A stretch of DNA of 64,000 bases from Streptomyces sp. R28 (GCF_041052385.1 NZ_CP163439.1:3833001-3897000), one strand, 5' to 3'; shown: positions 16,940-26,064, counted from the stretch's first letter. Numbers and translations: made by a program. The notes: generated by a model from the sequence alone, not told the origin.

Positions 16940-17197
16940 CTAAAAGCGCTGAATGCGGTAAGGGCCGTACTGTTCTGCTGTCCTATACGCGCACCATTGC
17001 GCCGATTTCGGACCGGCGTCCACAACGAGTCGGACGCCAACCACTCCCTCGGCATCGACTTTCTCTGCCGCCTTTGCCAAATCGGCAAAGGCATCCTCGT
17101 AAGAGTGGCCCTTTGCGTGGATAAGCCACGCTTTCTTGACTGGCCTGTCATCGTTCGCGTTTTCGGCGGTGGTCACCATCGCCACCATGATCAGCAT
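16940..17197 (-). CDS. Hypothetical small protein
   Basis: An 85-aa protein. The segment VKKAWLIHAKGHSYEDAFAD then LAKAAEKVDAEGVVGVRLVV looks like a genuine alpha/beta domain: two strands around an amphipathic helix, loosely like YbjQ-type or dodecin-like small folds. I cannot name the family. Starts are possible at 17197, 17188 and 17179, none with a strong ribosome site. A small membrane gene ends 27 bases upstream, so they could be cotranscribed. Base composition is less GC-rich than the core, which fits an accessory gene. Confidence 0.45.
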   Translation of the reverse strand: MLIMVAMVTTAENANDDRPVKKAWLIHAKGHSYEDAFADLAKAAEKVDAEGVVGVRLVVDAGPKSAQWCAYRTAEQYGPYRIQRF

Positions 17198-17224
17198 CCC
17201 GTTGAAATCGATGCCTATCGTCCC

Positions 17225-17548
17225 TCACGACCAGTCTCGGCCGAGACGGGCTCGGTTGCATTCTGCGTGATGCCCTCTTTCCTGAAGGACTCTCCAGAGC
17301 AGTAGCAGTACAGCAGAGAAATACAGCAACCCTGGCAGCCACAGGTGACCGTTCGACGCCGCTAGTATCACCGTGACCAGACCAGCAGACCTCAGCGACC
17401 GCCCCGCCCGCAGTTCGCCCCGAGGTGAGTCCCCAGCCTCTCCACACCACCCGCGCGGACATGCACATGGCGACGGCGGGAGTACGGGAAGCGCTTGACC
17501 TCGGGCCACAGCACTTGACATGCGAGCAACATTTGGGCGAGTTAGCAT
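17225..17548 (-). CDS. Hypothetical small membrane protein
   Basis: A frame of 107 codons. The first half is atypical, and the second half has a strong hydrophobic pair (LVTVILAASNGHLWLPGLLY and FSAVLLLLWRVL) with a basic/acidic tail (QERGHHAECNRARLGRDWS). The true start may be internal, around residue 45-50. I see no recognisable family. It is followed closely by another hypothetical gene on the same strand. Confidence 0.35.
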   Translation of the reverse strand: MLTRPNVARMSSAVARGQALPVLPPSPCACPRGWCGEAGDSPRGELRAGRSLRSAGLVTVILAASNGHLWLPGLLYFSAVLLLLWRVLQERGHHAECNRARLGRDWS

Positions 17549-17604
17549 GAGATTACGCCCCCGACCAGTTAATTACTGCTCAAGCGGGAAGGCGGAGTCA
17601 CACC

Positions 17605-17907
17605 ATGTACATGATGCGCGAGGTCTACCAAGCTGAACGCGGGAAAGCGCCGGAGATCGTGGCGGCGTTCAAGACCCTCACCAAGGTGTTCGAAGAGGCC
17701 GGGTACACGAACCGGCGAATCTACGTCGATTATGCCGGCCCCATGGATACGGTCGTCTGCCAATGGGAATTCGATAGCCTCGACCAGTACTTCACCTTGG
17801 AGCGATCGTTCTTCGTGAATCCAGACGAGAACGCGCAGTCACTGATCGACACGTTTAACAACAACGCAGCATCCGGCTACAAGGAGATCTACGAGGTCAT
17901 CCAGTAG
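17605..17907 (+). CDS. Dimeric alpha/beta-barrel (NIPSNAP/ABM-like) protein
   Basis: A 100-aa protein beginning MYMMREVYQAERGKAPEIVA, with strand-helix-strand sequence (FKTLTKVFEEAGYTNRRIYV, then DTVVCQWEFDSLDQYF) typical of ferredoxin-like dimeric alpha/beta-barrel proteins such as NIPSNAP or antibiotic-biosynthesis monooxygenase domains. Its substrate is unknown. AAGGCGGAG lies upstream of the ATG. Its GC content is clearly lower than that of neighbours, consistent with acquisition. It stands alone between remnants. Confidence 0.6.
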   Translation: MYMMREVYQAERGKAPEIVAAFKTLTKVFEEAGYTNRRIYVDYAGPMDTVVCQWEFDSLDQYFTLERSFFVNPDENAQSLIDTFNNNAASGYKEIYEVIQ

Positions 17908-18144
17908 CGGATCACCTGAGCGACAGAAGGCACCGTCATCCGGCTGCCACGCCGTGGACTATCTGTGGACAGAGAAGCACTCAGCGCTACGGCATGGGCC
18001 CCATGACCTGGCAAGAACCCTCAAGAGCCAAGGGGCCTCCGGAGTCGTGTGTCGATGCGTCAACGCCACGTCCTACGCATCACTGTTGCTCTCACGCTGG
18101 GCCTGTCGACGCCGCTCCTCCTCTTGCGCCGCCCGAGTCAGGCG

Positions 18145-18345
18145 CCATTCCTCCTCACGCGCCTCCACCCCTCGCGGAAGTCTCCGCAGGCCCCCACCAG
18201 GGTGCGCGGCGGCGAGCAGAGGGACTACGACGAACACGCCGAGCGGGCCCGCCGCATGGACGTCCTGCAGCACGCCGAAAACGAATTCGACCCCATCCCC
18301 TTCGACGTGGAGGCGGCCCGCATCTACGGCAGAATCTGCTGTAGT
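18145..18345 (+). pseudogene. PIN-domain (VapC-type) toxin remnant, frameshifted
   Basis: One frame reads PPLAEVSAGPHQ (a helix of VapC toxins). About 40 bases later a different frame reads DYDEHAERARRMDVLQHAEN, then FDPIPFDVEAARIYGRI, the conserved middle of Streptomyces PIN toxins. The N-terminus with the first catalytic Asp and the C-terminal catalytic region are missing, and a frameshift lies near 18200. It would not be a functional RNase. No cognate antitoxin is visible. Confidence 0.55.
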
Positions 18346-18500
18346 ACCCCGTCCGCCCCGCCCTGCGCCGGAAGTCACGGTGGTTCCGCTCCCGGTCGCG
18401 GACACAACCCCCGTCGCCAACTCACCTCACGCGAGACCTCTATCCGCACGGGGATGGCACCCGGAGCCTCGGTGCCGGCACGCGCTCATACAGTGTCCCG

Positions 18501-18929
18501 ATGACGCCGATCAAGAAGTTCCAAGTCACCTTCGACTGCGCAGAACCTGAGCGGCTCGCTCGTTTCTGGTGCGAGGTGCTGGGGTACGTCATACCGCCGC
18601 CACCGGCGGGGTTTGCCACGTGGGACGATTTCAAGCGCTCGCAGCCACCTGAGGAGCGGGATTCCTGGTTCGCCTGCGTCGATCCCTCAGGTGTGGGCCT
18701 GCGGCTGTACTTCCAGCGTGTCCTCGAGGGGAAGGCCGCCAAGAACCGGGTGCATCTTGATTTGCGGGTCGGCACCGGACTCGTGGGGGAAGAGCGCCTC
18801 GCCGCGCTCGAGGCGGAATGCGCACGACTGGTCGCGCTCGGTGCGGTGCACGTGCGCACGCTGTACGACGGCAATGATTCGTGCATCCCGATGCTGGACA
18901 TCGAGGGCAACGAGTTCTGCATCGACTGA
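18501..18929 (+). CDS. Glyoxalase/VOC-family protein
   Basis: A 142-aa glyoxalase-like protein. It starts KKFQVTFDCAEPERLARFWC, the usual first strand and helix of the VOC fold, and ends with the second half-domain strand IPMLDIEGNEFCID. VOC proteins bind a metal and act on small molecules (resistance, isomerisation, ring cleavage), and the substrate cannot be read from sequence. Trp-rich segments (GFATWDDF) and RDSWFACVDPSG fit the common actinobacterial glyoxalase-like family. A hairpin terminator follows 12 bases after the stop. Confidence 0.75.
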   Translation: MTPIKKFQVTFDCAEPERLARFWCEVLGYVIPPPPAGFATWDDFKRSQPPEERDSWFACVDPSGVGLRLYFQRVLEGKAAKNRVHLDLRVGTGLVGEERLAALEAECARLVALGAVHVRTLYDGNDSCIPMLDIEGNEFCID

Positions 18930-18941
18930 GACGCAGCGAAC

Positions 18942-18980
18942 GTGCCTTCACCCTGTTCCCATTAGCCAGGGCGAAGGCAC
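18942..18980 (+). terminator. Terminator after VOC gene
   Basis: GTGCCTTCACCCTG / CAGGGCGAAGGCAC, a 14-bp stem with one mismatch and an 11-base loop, without a T-run. Streptomyces terminators often lack the T-run. Confidence 0.65.
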
Positions 18981-19011
18981 GAGGGGCGGTCATCAGCCAA
19001 AGGTCCCCCGG

Positions 19012-19150
19012 AAATGACAGCAAGCGCTTTGACGGCATTCGTTTCCGGGCTATCCGGATCCGGCAGTCACGGACTTCCTCCGGGTAGCTGCGGTGAATAC
19101 GCGGAAGTTCTCGGCTGCCAGGAGCAGCTGGCCTCTGGCGGCTTCCACCC
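19012..19150 (-). pseudogene. Second integrase tail with palindromic 19-bp repeat copy
   Basis: On the minus strand the sequence AAENFRVFTAATRRKSVTAG ends at TAG (19050-19052) and resembles the last residues of Streptomyces integrases; the same tail type is seen near 15513-15590. Just beyond lies CCGGAAATGA...TCGTTTCCGG, an imperfect hairpin with CAAGCGCTTTG at its centre, containing copy 2 of the 19-bp repeat. Only about 35 codons survive. Confidence 0.5.
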
Positions 19151-19334
19151 TTTGCGCCCGCTCGCTCAATACCGTTGGTGATCATCAACGGCGCGGATTC
19201 GCGGAGAACCCCACCCTGGCTGGGCCGTCGGCTCGAGGCCCGCCAAGTGCAGCCCGTCGCGGCCACGAACACGACGGCGCACAGCTACGTCCCGGCCCCG
19301 TCAGCCCGGCCGCTCCCCGACGTCCGGGGCGCCG

Positions 19335-20216
<882 letters not shown>

Positions 20217-20270
20217 GAAGACCTCGTGTATCGAAGGATGAAAGAGGAAAGAGGAAAGACAGCGTGCCCG

Positions 20271-21248
20271 TCAGCGGTCCACGAACTCCCGGTACCACGA
20301 CGCGTGTTCGGCAAGGCTCTGCGCGAACCCCGCTCCTGGACCGGTACCGAAACCGGCACCGGCACCGGCACCGAAACCGCCCCAGAACCCGTCGTCCGCG
20401 AACCAGTGGTCCGCGGCGAGTATGCCGAGGTGGTGCAGCGCGCGCGGCTTCCCGGCGAGACGGGTCCGGGCCTCGTCGATGTCCACGGGTGCGCCCGGCA
20501 GACGCAGGCCGAGCCGGTCGGCCAGCGTGTCCAGCAGTTCCGAACAGGTCACCGGTTCCGGGTGGTTGACGTGATGCGCGCCCGCCAGATCCCGGTCCGA
20601 CAGCCCGGCGGCGACCACCGCACGCCCCAACGCCCTTACGTCGACGACGGAGTGCCGGGCGGTGCAGTCCTTCAGGCTGGCCGACAGCAGCCCCAGCAGG
20701 CCGGCCATTCCCGGCACCACCCATCGGTCGCCCGCCCCGAGCACGAGGTGCGGGCGCAGCACGACCCCTCCGGCGTCCAGTACATGCCGCTCGGCGGCGG
20801 CGCGGGAACGGCTGGTCGGCGAGACCGGTGCGAGCGGCAACTCGCCGGGAAGCGCGCCGGTGAAGGGGCCCCGGCCGTATACGGCCGCCGTACTCACGTA
20901 GACGACACGGGTCGCGCCGGCGCGCGTCGCCTCCTCGACGAGGGCGTGGGTGCCGTGGTCGTTGACGGTCCGGGTGAGGCGTTCGTCGTCGCCGATGTGG
21001 GAGGCGCAGTGCAGTACGACGTCGACGCCGTCGCAGACGCCCCGCAGGGATGCCGGGTCGGCGAGGTCCGCGCGTACGACCTCCGCCGGGGCACCGGCGC
21101 CGGGGCCGCCGCCCGGTGGGGGGCTCCCGGGGTCGCGCAGCAGGAGCCGGATCCGGGACGGCGTCACGGTCTGCGACTCCCGGAGGGCCGCGACGACATG
21201 ACCTCCGATGAAGCCGCCGGCACCGGTGACGAGTAAGCGTGGTGGCAA
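20271..21248 (-). CDS. NAD-dependent epimerase/dehydratase-like protein
   Basis: A 325-aa extended SDR starting LPPRLLVTGAGGFIGGHVVA, with a GxxGxxG NAD-binding loop and VDVVLHCASHIGDD. The catalytic Ser region is present (VYVSTAAVYG), but the expected Y-x3-K reads T-S-R-S-R in PTSRSRAAAE, so Tyr and Lys are replaced by Thr and Arg. A Gly-Ala repeat (GGFGAGAGAGFGTGPGAGF) occupies the C-terminal region. I chose TTG at 21248 because GGGAGGA lies 7 bases upstream and the fold starts there; the frame is open to 21830 with non-protein-like sequence. It may bind NAD without normal catalysis. Confidence 0.75.
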   Translation of the reverse strand: MPPRLLVTGAGGFIGGHVVAALRESQTVTPSRIRLLLRDPGSPPPGGGPGAGAPAEVVRADLADPASLRGVCDGVDVVLHCASHIGDDERLTRTVNDHGTHALVEEATRAGATRVVYVSTAAVYGRGPFTGALPGELPLAPVSPTSRSRAAAERHVLDAGGVVLRPHLVLGAGDRWVVPGMAGLLGLLSASLKDCTARHSVVDVRALGRAVVAAGLSDRDLAGAHHVNHPEPVTCSELLDTLADRLGLRLPGAPVDIDEARTRLAGKPRALHHLGILAADHWFADDGFWGGFGAGAGAGFGTGPGAGFAQSLAEHASWYREFVDR

Positions 21249-21573
21249 GGTGGGTTCCTCCCTGTCGGCCGACGGACCGCCTCGGCCGACGAACCGCGCG
21301 CAGCGGTCAACGATCGGTGACGGACCCGCTCCGGGAACAGACCCGCTCGGGGGCAGTCGGGGGCGATGTCGGGTACGCCGGGCTCGTGCACCGTGACCTT
21401 CACGGTACTGCGGAGGACCTCGCGCCCGTCCTGCAGCCCCCGCACCCGCACCCGTGCACGTGCCGTGCAGAAGAGTTGGCCCTCCAGCCACGCGACCCGC
21501 CGCTCCAGGCGACCGCCCCCCGTCCGCCCCGCTTCCGTACAGTCGTTCCACCTGGCCATGGAAAGGAACCACC
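21249..21573. other. Divergent intergenic region
   Basis: About 325 bases between the divergent epimerase-like gene (TTG at 21248) and the hydroxyacid dehydrogenase gene (GTG at 21574). It must hold both promoters. I see no gene and no strong inverted repeat. Confidence 0.35.
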
Positions 21574-22533
21574 GTGCGGCTGCGCTGTGCTGTGCTCGAC
21601 GACTTCCAGAACGTGGCGACCCAGGTCGCCGACTTCTCGCCCCTCGCGGACGACGTGGAGGTCGTCCCCTTCACGACCCACTTCCCCGGCGAGGACGCCC
21701 TCGCCGCGGCCCTCGTCGACTTCGACATCGTCGTCACGCTGCGGGAACGCGTCCCCTTCCCCGCTTCCCTGATCGCCCGTCTCCCGCGGCTGAAGCTGCT
21801 GATCGCCTCCGGCATGCGCAACTCGGTCATCGACTACGCCGCCGCCGAGGCGCACGGCGTCACCGTCTGCGGCACGGCAAGCTCCTCGACCCCGCCCGTC
21901 GAACTCACCTGGGCCCTGCTGCTCGGCCTGGCCCGCGGGATCGTCGAGGAGAGCAACGCCCTGCGCTCCGGCGGCGCCTGGCAGAACACGGTCGGCGCCG
22001 ACCTGCACGGCCGCCGCCTCGGGCTGCTCGGCCTGGGCAAGATCGGCAGCCGGGTGGCTCAGGTCGGCCTCGCCTTCGGCATGCACGTCAGCGCCTGGAG
22101 CCAGAACCTCACCAAGGAGTACGCGGACGAAGTGGGCGTCCAACTGGCCGTATCCAAGGAGGAGTTGCTCGCCGACAGTGACTTCGTCTCCGTACACCTG
22201 GCCCTGAGCGACCGCACCCGAGGCCTGCTCGGCGCCCCCGAGCTCGCCCTGCTCAAGCCGACGGCGTACCTGGTCAACACCTCACGCGCGGCGATCGTCG
22301 ACCAGGACGCCCTGCTCACCGCCCTGCGCGAGGGGCGCATCGCCGGCGCCGGGGTCGACGTCTTCGACGTTGAGCCTCTCCCCGCCGACCACCCGATGCG
22401 CTCGGCCCCCCGCCTGCTCGCCACTCCCCACCTGGGCTATGTCTCGCAGGCCAACTACGCGACGTACTACGGCCAGGCGGTCGAGGACATCCAGGCGTAC
22501 CTGGCGGGTTCACCGGTACGACGGCTGCCCTGA
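21574..22533 (+). CDS. D-2-hydroxyacid dehydrogenase (phosphoglycerate-dehydrogenase family)
   Basis: A 319-aa NAD-dependent oxidoreductase. The NAD-binding motif GLLGLGKIGSRVAQVG lies near residue 150. The catalytic Arg is in VNTSRAAIVD, the Glu is in GAGVDVFDVEPLP, and the His is in ATPHLGY. Substrates in this family range from phosphoglycerate to glyoxylate or 2-hydroxyacids; there is no C-terminal ACT domain, so it is not a regulatory SerA. I chose GTG at 21574 with GAAAGGA upstream; earlier in-frame codons look non-coding. It stands alone, divergent from the epimerase-like gene. Confidence 0.85.
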   Translation: MRLRCAVLDDFQNVATQVADFSPLADDVEVVPFTTHFPGEDALAAALVDFDIVVTLRERVPFPASLIARLPRLKLLIASGMRNSVIDYAAAEAHGVTVCGTASSSTPPVELTWALLLGLARGIVEESNALRSGGAWQNTVGADLHGRRLGLLGLGKIGSRVAQVGLAFGMHVSAWSQNLTKEYADEVGVQLAVSKEELLADSDFVSVHLALSDRTRGLLGAPELALLKPTAYLVNTSRAAIVDQDALLTALREGRIAGAGVDVFDVEPLPADHPMRSAPRLLATPHLGYVSQANYATYYGQAVEDIQAYLAGSPVRRLP

Positions 22534-22575
22534 AGCCGGCCATCCGGCGGCGGTCAGGCAGCGTCCAGGCGGCAG

Positions 22576-23172
22576 TCAGGCGATGTCGGCGTCCCCGGTG
22601 TGCGCGGCCTCGGCCGGCCGCCGGTAGATGCCCTCGCTCCGGCGCAGATGGTGCAGGTCCACCAGATAGCGCCGGAGCGCCACATGGTCGATGTCGTCAC
22701 TGTCCTCGCACCAGGCGCGCAGCTTCTCGTTGACGGTCCGCTCCGGGTACTCGACGCCCGGCTCGAAGGTCTGCTCGGCGATGTAGCCCAGCACCAGCTT
22801 CTTGCGGGTCCACCGCCCGGGCAGCCGGACCAGCCGCCCGTCCCGGACGAAGGTCCGCAGGACCAGGTCGGTCGGCTCGTCCCCGGCGGCGGGGCTCCCG
22901 GCGGCCACGGAGTCGTTCTCCCGCTGGGCCGCCTCCCGCGCGTACTCCTTGAACAGGCCGTACGCGACGCTCAGTTCGCCGTCGCCCCCCGCCGTCACCA
23001 CGCCCTGCTCCCGCAGCCGGAGCAGGGCCACGGCCGTCTCCTTCGGGGACAGCCCCGCCGCCCGGGCGACCTGCTCGCTGCTCCCCGCGCCCAGCGCCAC
23101 GGCGGCGAAGGCCCGGACCCGGCTCTCCTCGGCGAACAGCCGGACCAGTTGTTCCGTCGGATCGGTAGCCAT
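22576..23172 (-). CDS. DUF2087-domain protein with N-terminal winged helix
   Basis: A 198-aa protein. The N-terminal part (EQVARAAGLSPKETAVALLR and LREQGVV) reads as an ArsR-like winged helix. The C-terminal part (RKKLVLGYIAEQTFEPGVEY, then RRYLVDLHHLRRSEGIYRR) is the DUF2087 domain found in many actinobacterial and firmicute transcription-factor-like proteins. It is probably a regulator; its ligand is unknown. The ATG at 23172 has only a weak ribosome site. It is convergent with the hydroxyacid dehydrogenase gene. Confidence 0.75.
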   Translation of the reverse strand: MATDPTEQLVRLFAEESRVRAFAAVALGAGSSEQVARAAGLSPKETAVALLRLREQGVVTAGGDGELSVAYGLFKEYAREAAQRENDSVAAGSPAAGDEPTDLVLRTFVRDGRLVRLPGRWTRKKLVLGYIAEQTFEPGVEYPERTVNEKLRAWCEDSDDIDHVALRRYLVDLHHLRRSEGIYRRPAEAAHTGDADIA

Positions 23173-23216
23173 GTCCGGAGGCTAGTGGACGTGGGCCGCG
23201 GAGCTAAGCGATTTTC

Positions 23217-23268
23217 GGCGGGGTGGGGCGGGGTGAGGCGGGGCTGGACGGGGCGAGGCGGTACGGGG
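23217..23268 (+). other. G-quadruplex-prone G-run tract
   Basis: Six runs of GGGG spaced by 1-9 bases on the + strand (GGGGTGGGGCGGGGTGAGGC... and on to TACGGGGCC). It lies between the melC2 stop and the DUF2087 gene start, in the melC2 3' end on the minus strand. The pattern satisfies the usual G4 rule of at least four G-runs with short loops over most of its length. Confidence 0.5.
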
Positions 23269-23278
23269 CCGGCAGGCC

Positions 23279-24139
23279 TCAGACGTAGCGGTAGATCGTG
23301 GACATGTCCTCCACCTCGTCCGGAGTCACGTCCCACGGCGGCAGCCGCTCGTGCCGGGCGACGATCCGGCCGTACTGCGCGCTGCTGCGACCGGGCGGCT
23401 TCGCCGGCAGGTAGCGGTGTTTGCGGTGGCGCCGCTGCCAGCGTTGCCACTGCATGTCCACGAAGGCGTGGACCAGCCAGAAGACGGGGTCGTTGACGGA
23501 CGCGCCGCCGAGCATGACGCCCCCGACCCAGCGATGCACCCGGTTGTGGTTGCGCCATACGACCCTGCCGTTGCCCCACCCCTCCATCTTGTTGCGGAAG
23601 CCCTTGGTGACCGTCGAGTCCCATGGGGCGACGTCATAGACAGGGTCCTTCAGCGCCCAGTTCAGGTCGTCCCGGGTGGGCAGGTCGATCGGATCGCGGG
23701 GGCGGCCCAGGTTCCGGGTGAGGAACTCGACGTTGGTGATGCTCTCCGTAATGGTCCAGTTGCCCGTCCGGTAGGCGAACGGCCCGGTCATCACCTGCCG
23801 GTCCACGGGCCGCCCGGTGCCGCCGAGCAGATCGTCGGTCCACGGCACCGAGGTGATCGAACGGTCCCGGGTCCAGTCCCAGTACGGCACCGTCACGGAG
23901 GAGTCGACACGCTGCAGGGCACCCTCCAGGTCCAGCACGAACTGACGGTGCCAGGGCAGGAAGGAGGGCGTCATATGGGCGGCGCGCAGGCCTCGGTCGC
24001 CGTCGCCGACGAAGTGCTCGATGTGCAGCCGTACGAACTCGTCGTACTCACCACTGCGTTTGATTTCGAGCAGCGCCTCGACGAACCGCCGCCTCTCGGT
24101 GCGCGTCAGCTTGCTGACGTTCTTACGCACGTACACCAT
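23279..24139 (-). CDS. melC2: Tyrosinase (MelC2-type)
   Basis: A 286-aa type-3 copper enzyme that oxidises tyrosine to DOPA and dopaquinone, the start of melanin formation. Copper ligands are visible: the CuA histidines in HIEHF, AAHMTPSFLPWHRQF; the CuB histidines in RNHNRVHRW and in FWLVHAFVD. The aromatic gate and length fit Streptomyces tyrosinases, with a start MVYVRKNVSKL like the MelC2/MelD2 group. It has no signal peptide, as expected, because it is exported in complex with MelC1. Its start overlaps the melC1 stop by 17 bases. It could equally be the second (melD-type) tyrosinase of a strain with two. Confidence 0.9.
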   Translation of the reverse strand: MVYVRKNVSKLTRTERRRFVEALLEIKRSGEYDEFVRLHIEHFVGDGDRGLRAAHMTPSFLPWHRQFVLDLEGALQRVDSSVTVPYWDWTRDRSITSVPWTDDLLGGTGRPVDRQVMTGPFAYRTGNWTITESITNVEFLTRNLGRPRDPIDLPTRDDLNWALKDPVYDVAPWDSTVTKGFRNKMEGWGNGRVVWRNHNRVHRWVGGVMLGGASVNDPVFWLVHAFVDMQWQRWQRRHRKHRYLPAKPPGRSSAQYGRIVARHERLPPWDVTPDEVEDMSTIYRYV

Positions 24140-24620
24140 GCTCCGCCTCCATGTGCAGGTGCCCGCCGTGGAACGGGCCGGGGGCCAGGTCGAGCAGCCG
24201 CCTGCGGGGCCCGAGTTCGTCGACGGCCGCGCGGGTCGCCTCCAGCGGGGTCCGGTACCAGCTGTAGTGGTCGAGCATGCTCAGCCAGGTGCCGTCGGCG
24301 CGGCGCATCAGGTGCAGCGGGCGGCCGTCCACGGTGACGCGCCATTCGGCGCCGAGGGCGCTGAGGTTCTCGAAGGGAAGCGGGGTGCCCTGGATACGGC
24401 GGCCGCGGTAGGTCTCGTCGAAGGGGGTGTCGCTCTCCTGCTGCCCATCCGCGGACTGCGAGGGCCGGGACGCGGCGAGCACCGGCGTGAGCGCCACGGC
24501 GGCGGAGGCGAGCAGCATCCGCGCCGCCTCCCGCCGTGTCCGCCGCTCCGGCTCGCCGCTCACCGGGGTGCCCGCCCCCTGTACCGCACCCACCGACACT
24601 CCGTCTGCACTGACGGCCAT
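24123..24620 (-). CDS. melC1: Tyrosinase cofactor/chaperone (MelC1-type)
   Basis: A 165-aa protein with a twin-arginine signal (ERRTRREAARMLLASAAVAL) near residues 25-45. The body reads TYRGRRIQGTPLPFENLSAL, then WRVTVDGRPLHLMRRADGTW, the MelC1 caddie fold that delivers copper to the tyrosinase and carries it through the Tat pathway. The C-terminal HGGHLHMEAEH region supplies histidines. The ATG has GAGGAGTGA upstream. It overlaps melC2, as in all known mel operons. Confidence 0.9.
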   Translation of the reverse strand: MAVSADGVSVGAVQGAGTPVSGEPERRTRREAARMLLASAAVALTPVLAASRPSQSADGQQESDTPFDETYRGRRIQGTPLPFENLSALGAEWRVTVDGRPLHLMRRADGTWLSMLDHYSWYRTPLEATRAAVDELGPRRRLLDLAPGPFHGGHLHMEAEHGVRA

Positions 24621-24721
24621 CGCTCACTCCTCGTACGGTTCGGCTGTTCGTACGAGTAACCGTCCAGGACGTCCCACGGTCACCGCCGGAACGCCCATAC
24701 GGCGGTGTCACCCGGTCGGCC

Positions 24722-25333
24722 TCAACTCGTCCAGAAGTCCCACCAACGGGTCAGGATCAGCATCCCGACGATCCCGATGTGCAGCAGCGGAAGTACCCAG
24801 GTGAACTCCGCGAAGAAGGCCTTCACCGGACCCGGCGCGGGCAGGAAGGCGTTGCGTACGAGGAAGGAGGTGACGTACCAGAACAGCAGGATCGTCGCGA
24901 GCCAGGCCAGGCAGCACCACAGGCACAGCGCGTTGATCCGGTACAGGGACTCGAACTGCAGCCAGGAGACGAACCCGATCCCGAAGAGGCATCCGGCCTC
25001 GAAGGTCAGCCAGTACCAGCGCGGGAAGGCGGCCCCGGCCAGCAGGCTCATGCCGACGCAGATCACGATGCCGTAGGCCACCAGACCCAGCATCGGGTTG
25101 GGGAACCCGAAGGCCTCGGCCTGGTCGCTCTTCATCACGCTGCCGCAGGACACCACCGGGTTCAGGCTGCAGCCCGGGGTGAAGTCCGGGTCCTGAAGCA
25201 GCTTGAACTTGTCGAGGGTGATGACCCAGGAGGCCAGCAGTCCGGCTGCCCCGGTGAGCACCAGCAGCAGGGCGAACGCCCGGCCGCCGCCCGCGGACCG
25301 CCGCGCGCCCGGGGCCGGGTTCGGGGTCACCAC
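24722..25333 (-). CDS. Vitamin K epoxide reductase family membrane protein
   Basis: A 203-aa protein with about five hydrophobic helices. It has a CSLNPVVSCGSV loop (paired Cys) after the first helix and a CxxC active site in ALCLWCCLAW, the signature of bacterial VKOR. These enzymes use quinone to re-oxidise DsbA-like proteins or act in redox folding outside the membrane. The GTG start (25333 or 25330) overlaps the stop of the upstream GH16 gene, so the two are translationally coupled. It lies next to the tyrosinase genes, but I see no stated link. Confidence 0.85.
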   Translation of the reverse strand: MVTPNPAPGARRSAGGGRAFALLLVLTGAAGLLASWVITLDKFKLLQDPDFTPGCSLNPVVSCGSVMKSDQAEAFGFPNPMLGLVAYGIVICVGMSLLAGAAFPRWYWLTFEAGCLFGIGFVSWLQFESLYRINALCLWCCLAWLATILLFWYVTSFLVRNAFLPAPGPVKAFFAEFTWVLPLLHIGIVGMLILTRWWDFWTS

Positions 25334-26064
25334 CGCGCTGCCTCGCGGTGGACGCGGAGGTGGTCGACGCCGAAGGTGATCGGGGCCGGGCCGCAGGGCG
25401 CGGGATGGTACTCGCCGGCGCACACCGACAGGTTCAGGATCAGATACGCCGACCAGTCGGCACCGACGCCGGAGCCGTCGGAGTGGACGCACGAGCCGTT
25501 GACGTACCACTCGACGGAACGCGCGCCGTAGCAGGTGCCGAGGGTCACCCACCTGTCCGGGGCGATCGCGTCCGCGTCGGTGTAGTACGTCGAACCGCAG
25601 TTGACCTGGTTGGACAGCTCCAGCAGGTGCGGGTTGTCCGGGTGGTACTCGAAGGTGTCGACCTCGTTCTCGCCGTCCTTCCAGGTCCACAGCGCCGGCC
25701 AGGCCCCGGTCCGGGAGGGCAGTTTGACGCGGGTCTCGACGTAGTCGCCGGTCCTCACCCGGAAGCCCTCGTCGGAGTACTCGGTGGTGAGCAGGCCGGT
25801 GTGCCAGGCCTGCCGGCCGTTCTCCAGGGTGTGGTCGGACGGTGTGGCGGTGAAGGTGGCCATGCCGCCCGAGACGGTCACGCAGCCGGGGGTGAGCAGG
25901 TCGAGCTTGTTGTCGTCCGGGTTGTGATCGCAGTAGCGGTAGGCGCTCGTTCTGTCGCCGACCCATTTGGCGCCCCAGGCGATCGGCGTGCTGAACTCCT
26001 CCGACCAGATGAGCGACCTGTCGGCGGTCGCGGTCGGTGTGGACGTGACGCTGTCGGTGGTCAT
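25327..26064 (-). CDS. Glycoside hydrolase family 16-like protein
   Basis: A 245-aa protein with a GH16 beta-jelly-roll. The catalytic motif ExDxxE is present as NEVDTFEYH near residue 130, with Trp-rich substrate-cleft strands (GAWPALWTWKDGENEVD). GH16 enzymes cut beta-1,3 or mixed-linked glucans, agar or carrageenan; the exact substrate is not readable. I chose the ATG at 26064; a longer frame starts at 26184, but that part does not read as a signal peptide. No export signal is visible, which is odd for a GH16. It overlaps the VKOR gene. Confidence 0.78.
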   Translation of the reverse strand: MTTDSVTSTPTATADRSLIWSEEFSTPIAWGAKWVGDRTSAYRYCDHNPDDNKLDLLTPGCVTVSGGMATFTATPSDHTLENGRQAWHTGLLTTEYSDEGFRVRTGDYVETRVKLPSRTGAWPALWTWKDGENEVDTFEYHPDNPHLLELSNQVNCGSTYYTDADAIAPDRWVTLGTCYGARSVEWYVNGSCVHSDGSGVGADWSAYLILNLSVCAGEYHPAPCGPAPITFGVDHLRVHREAARW

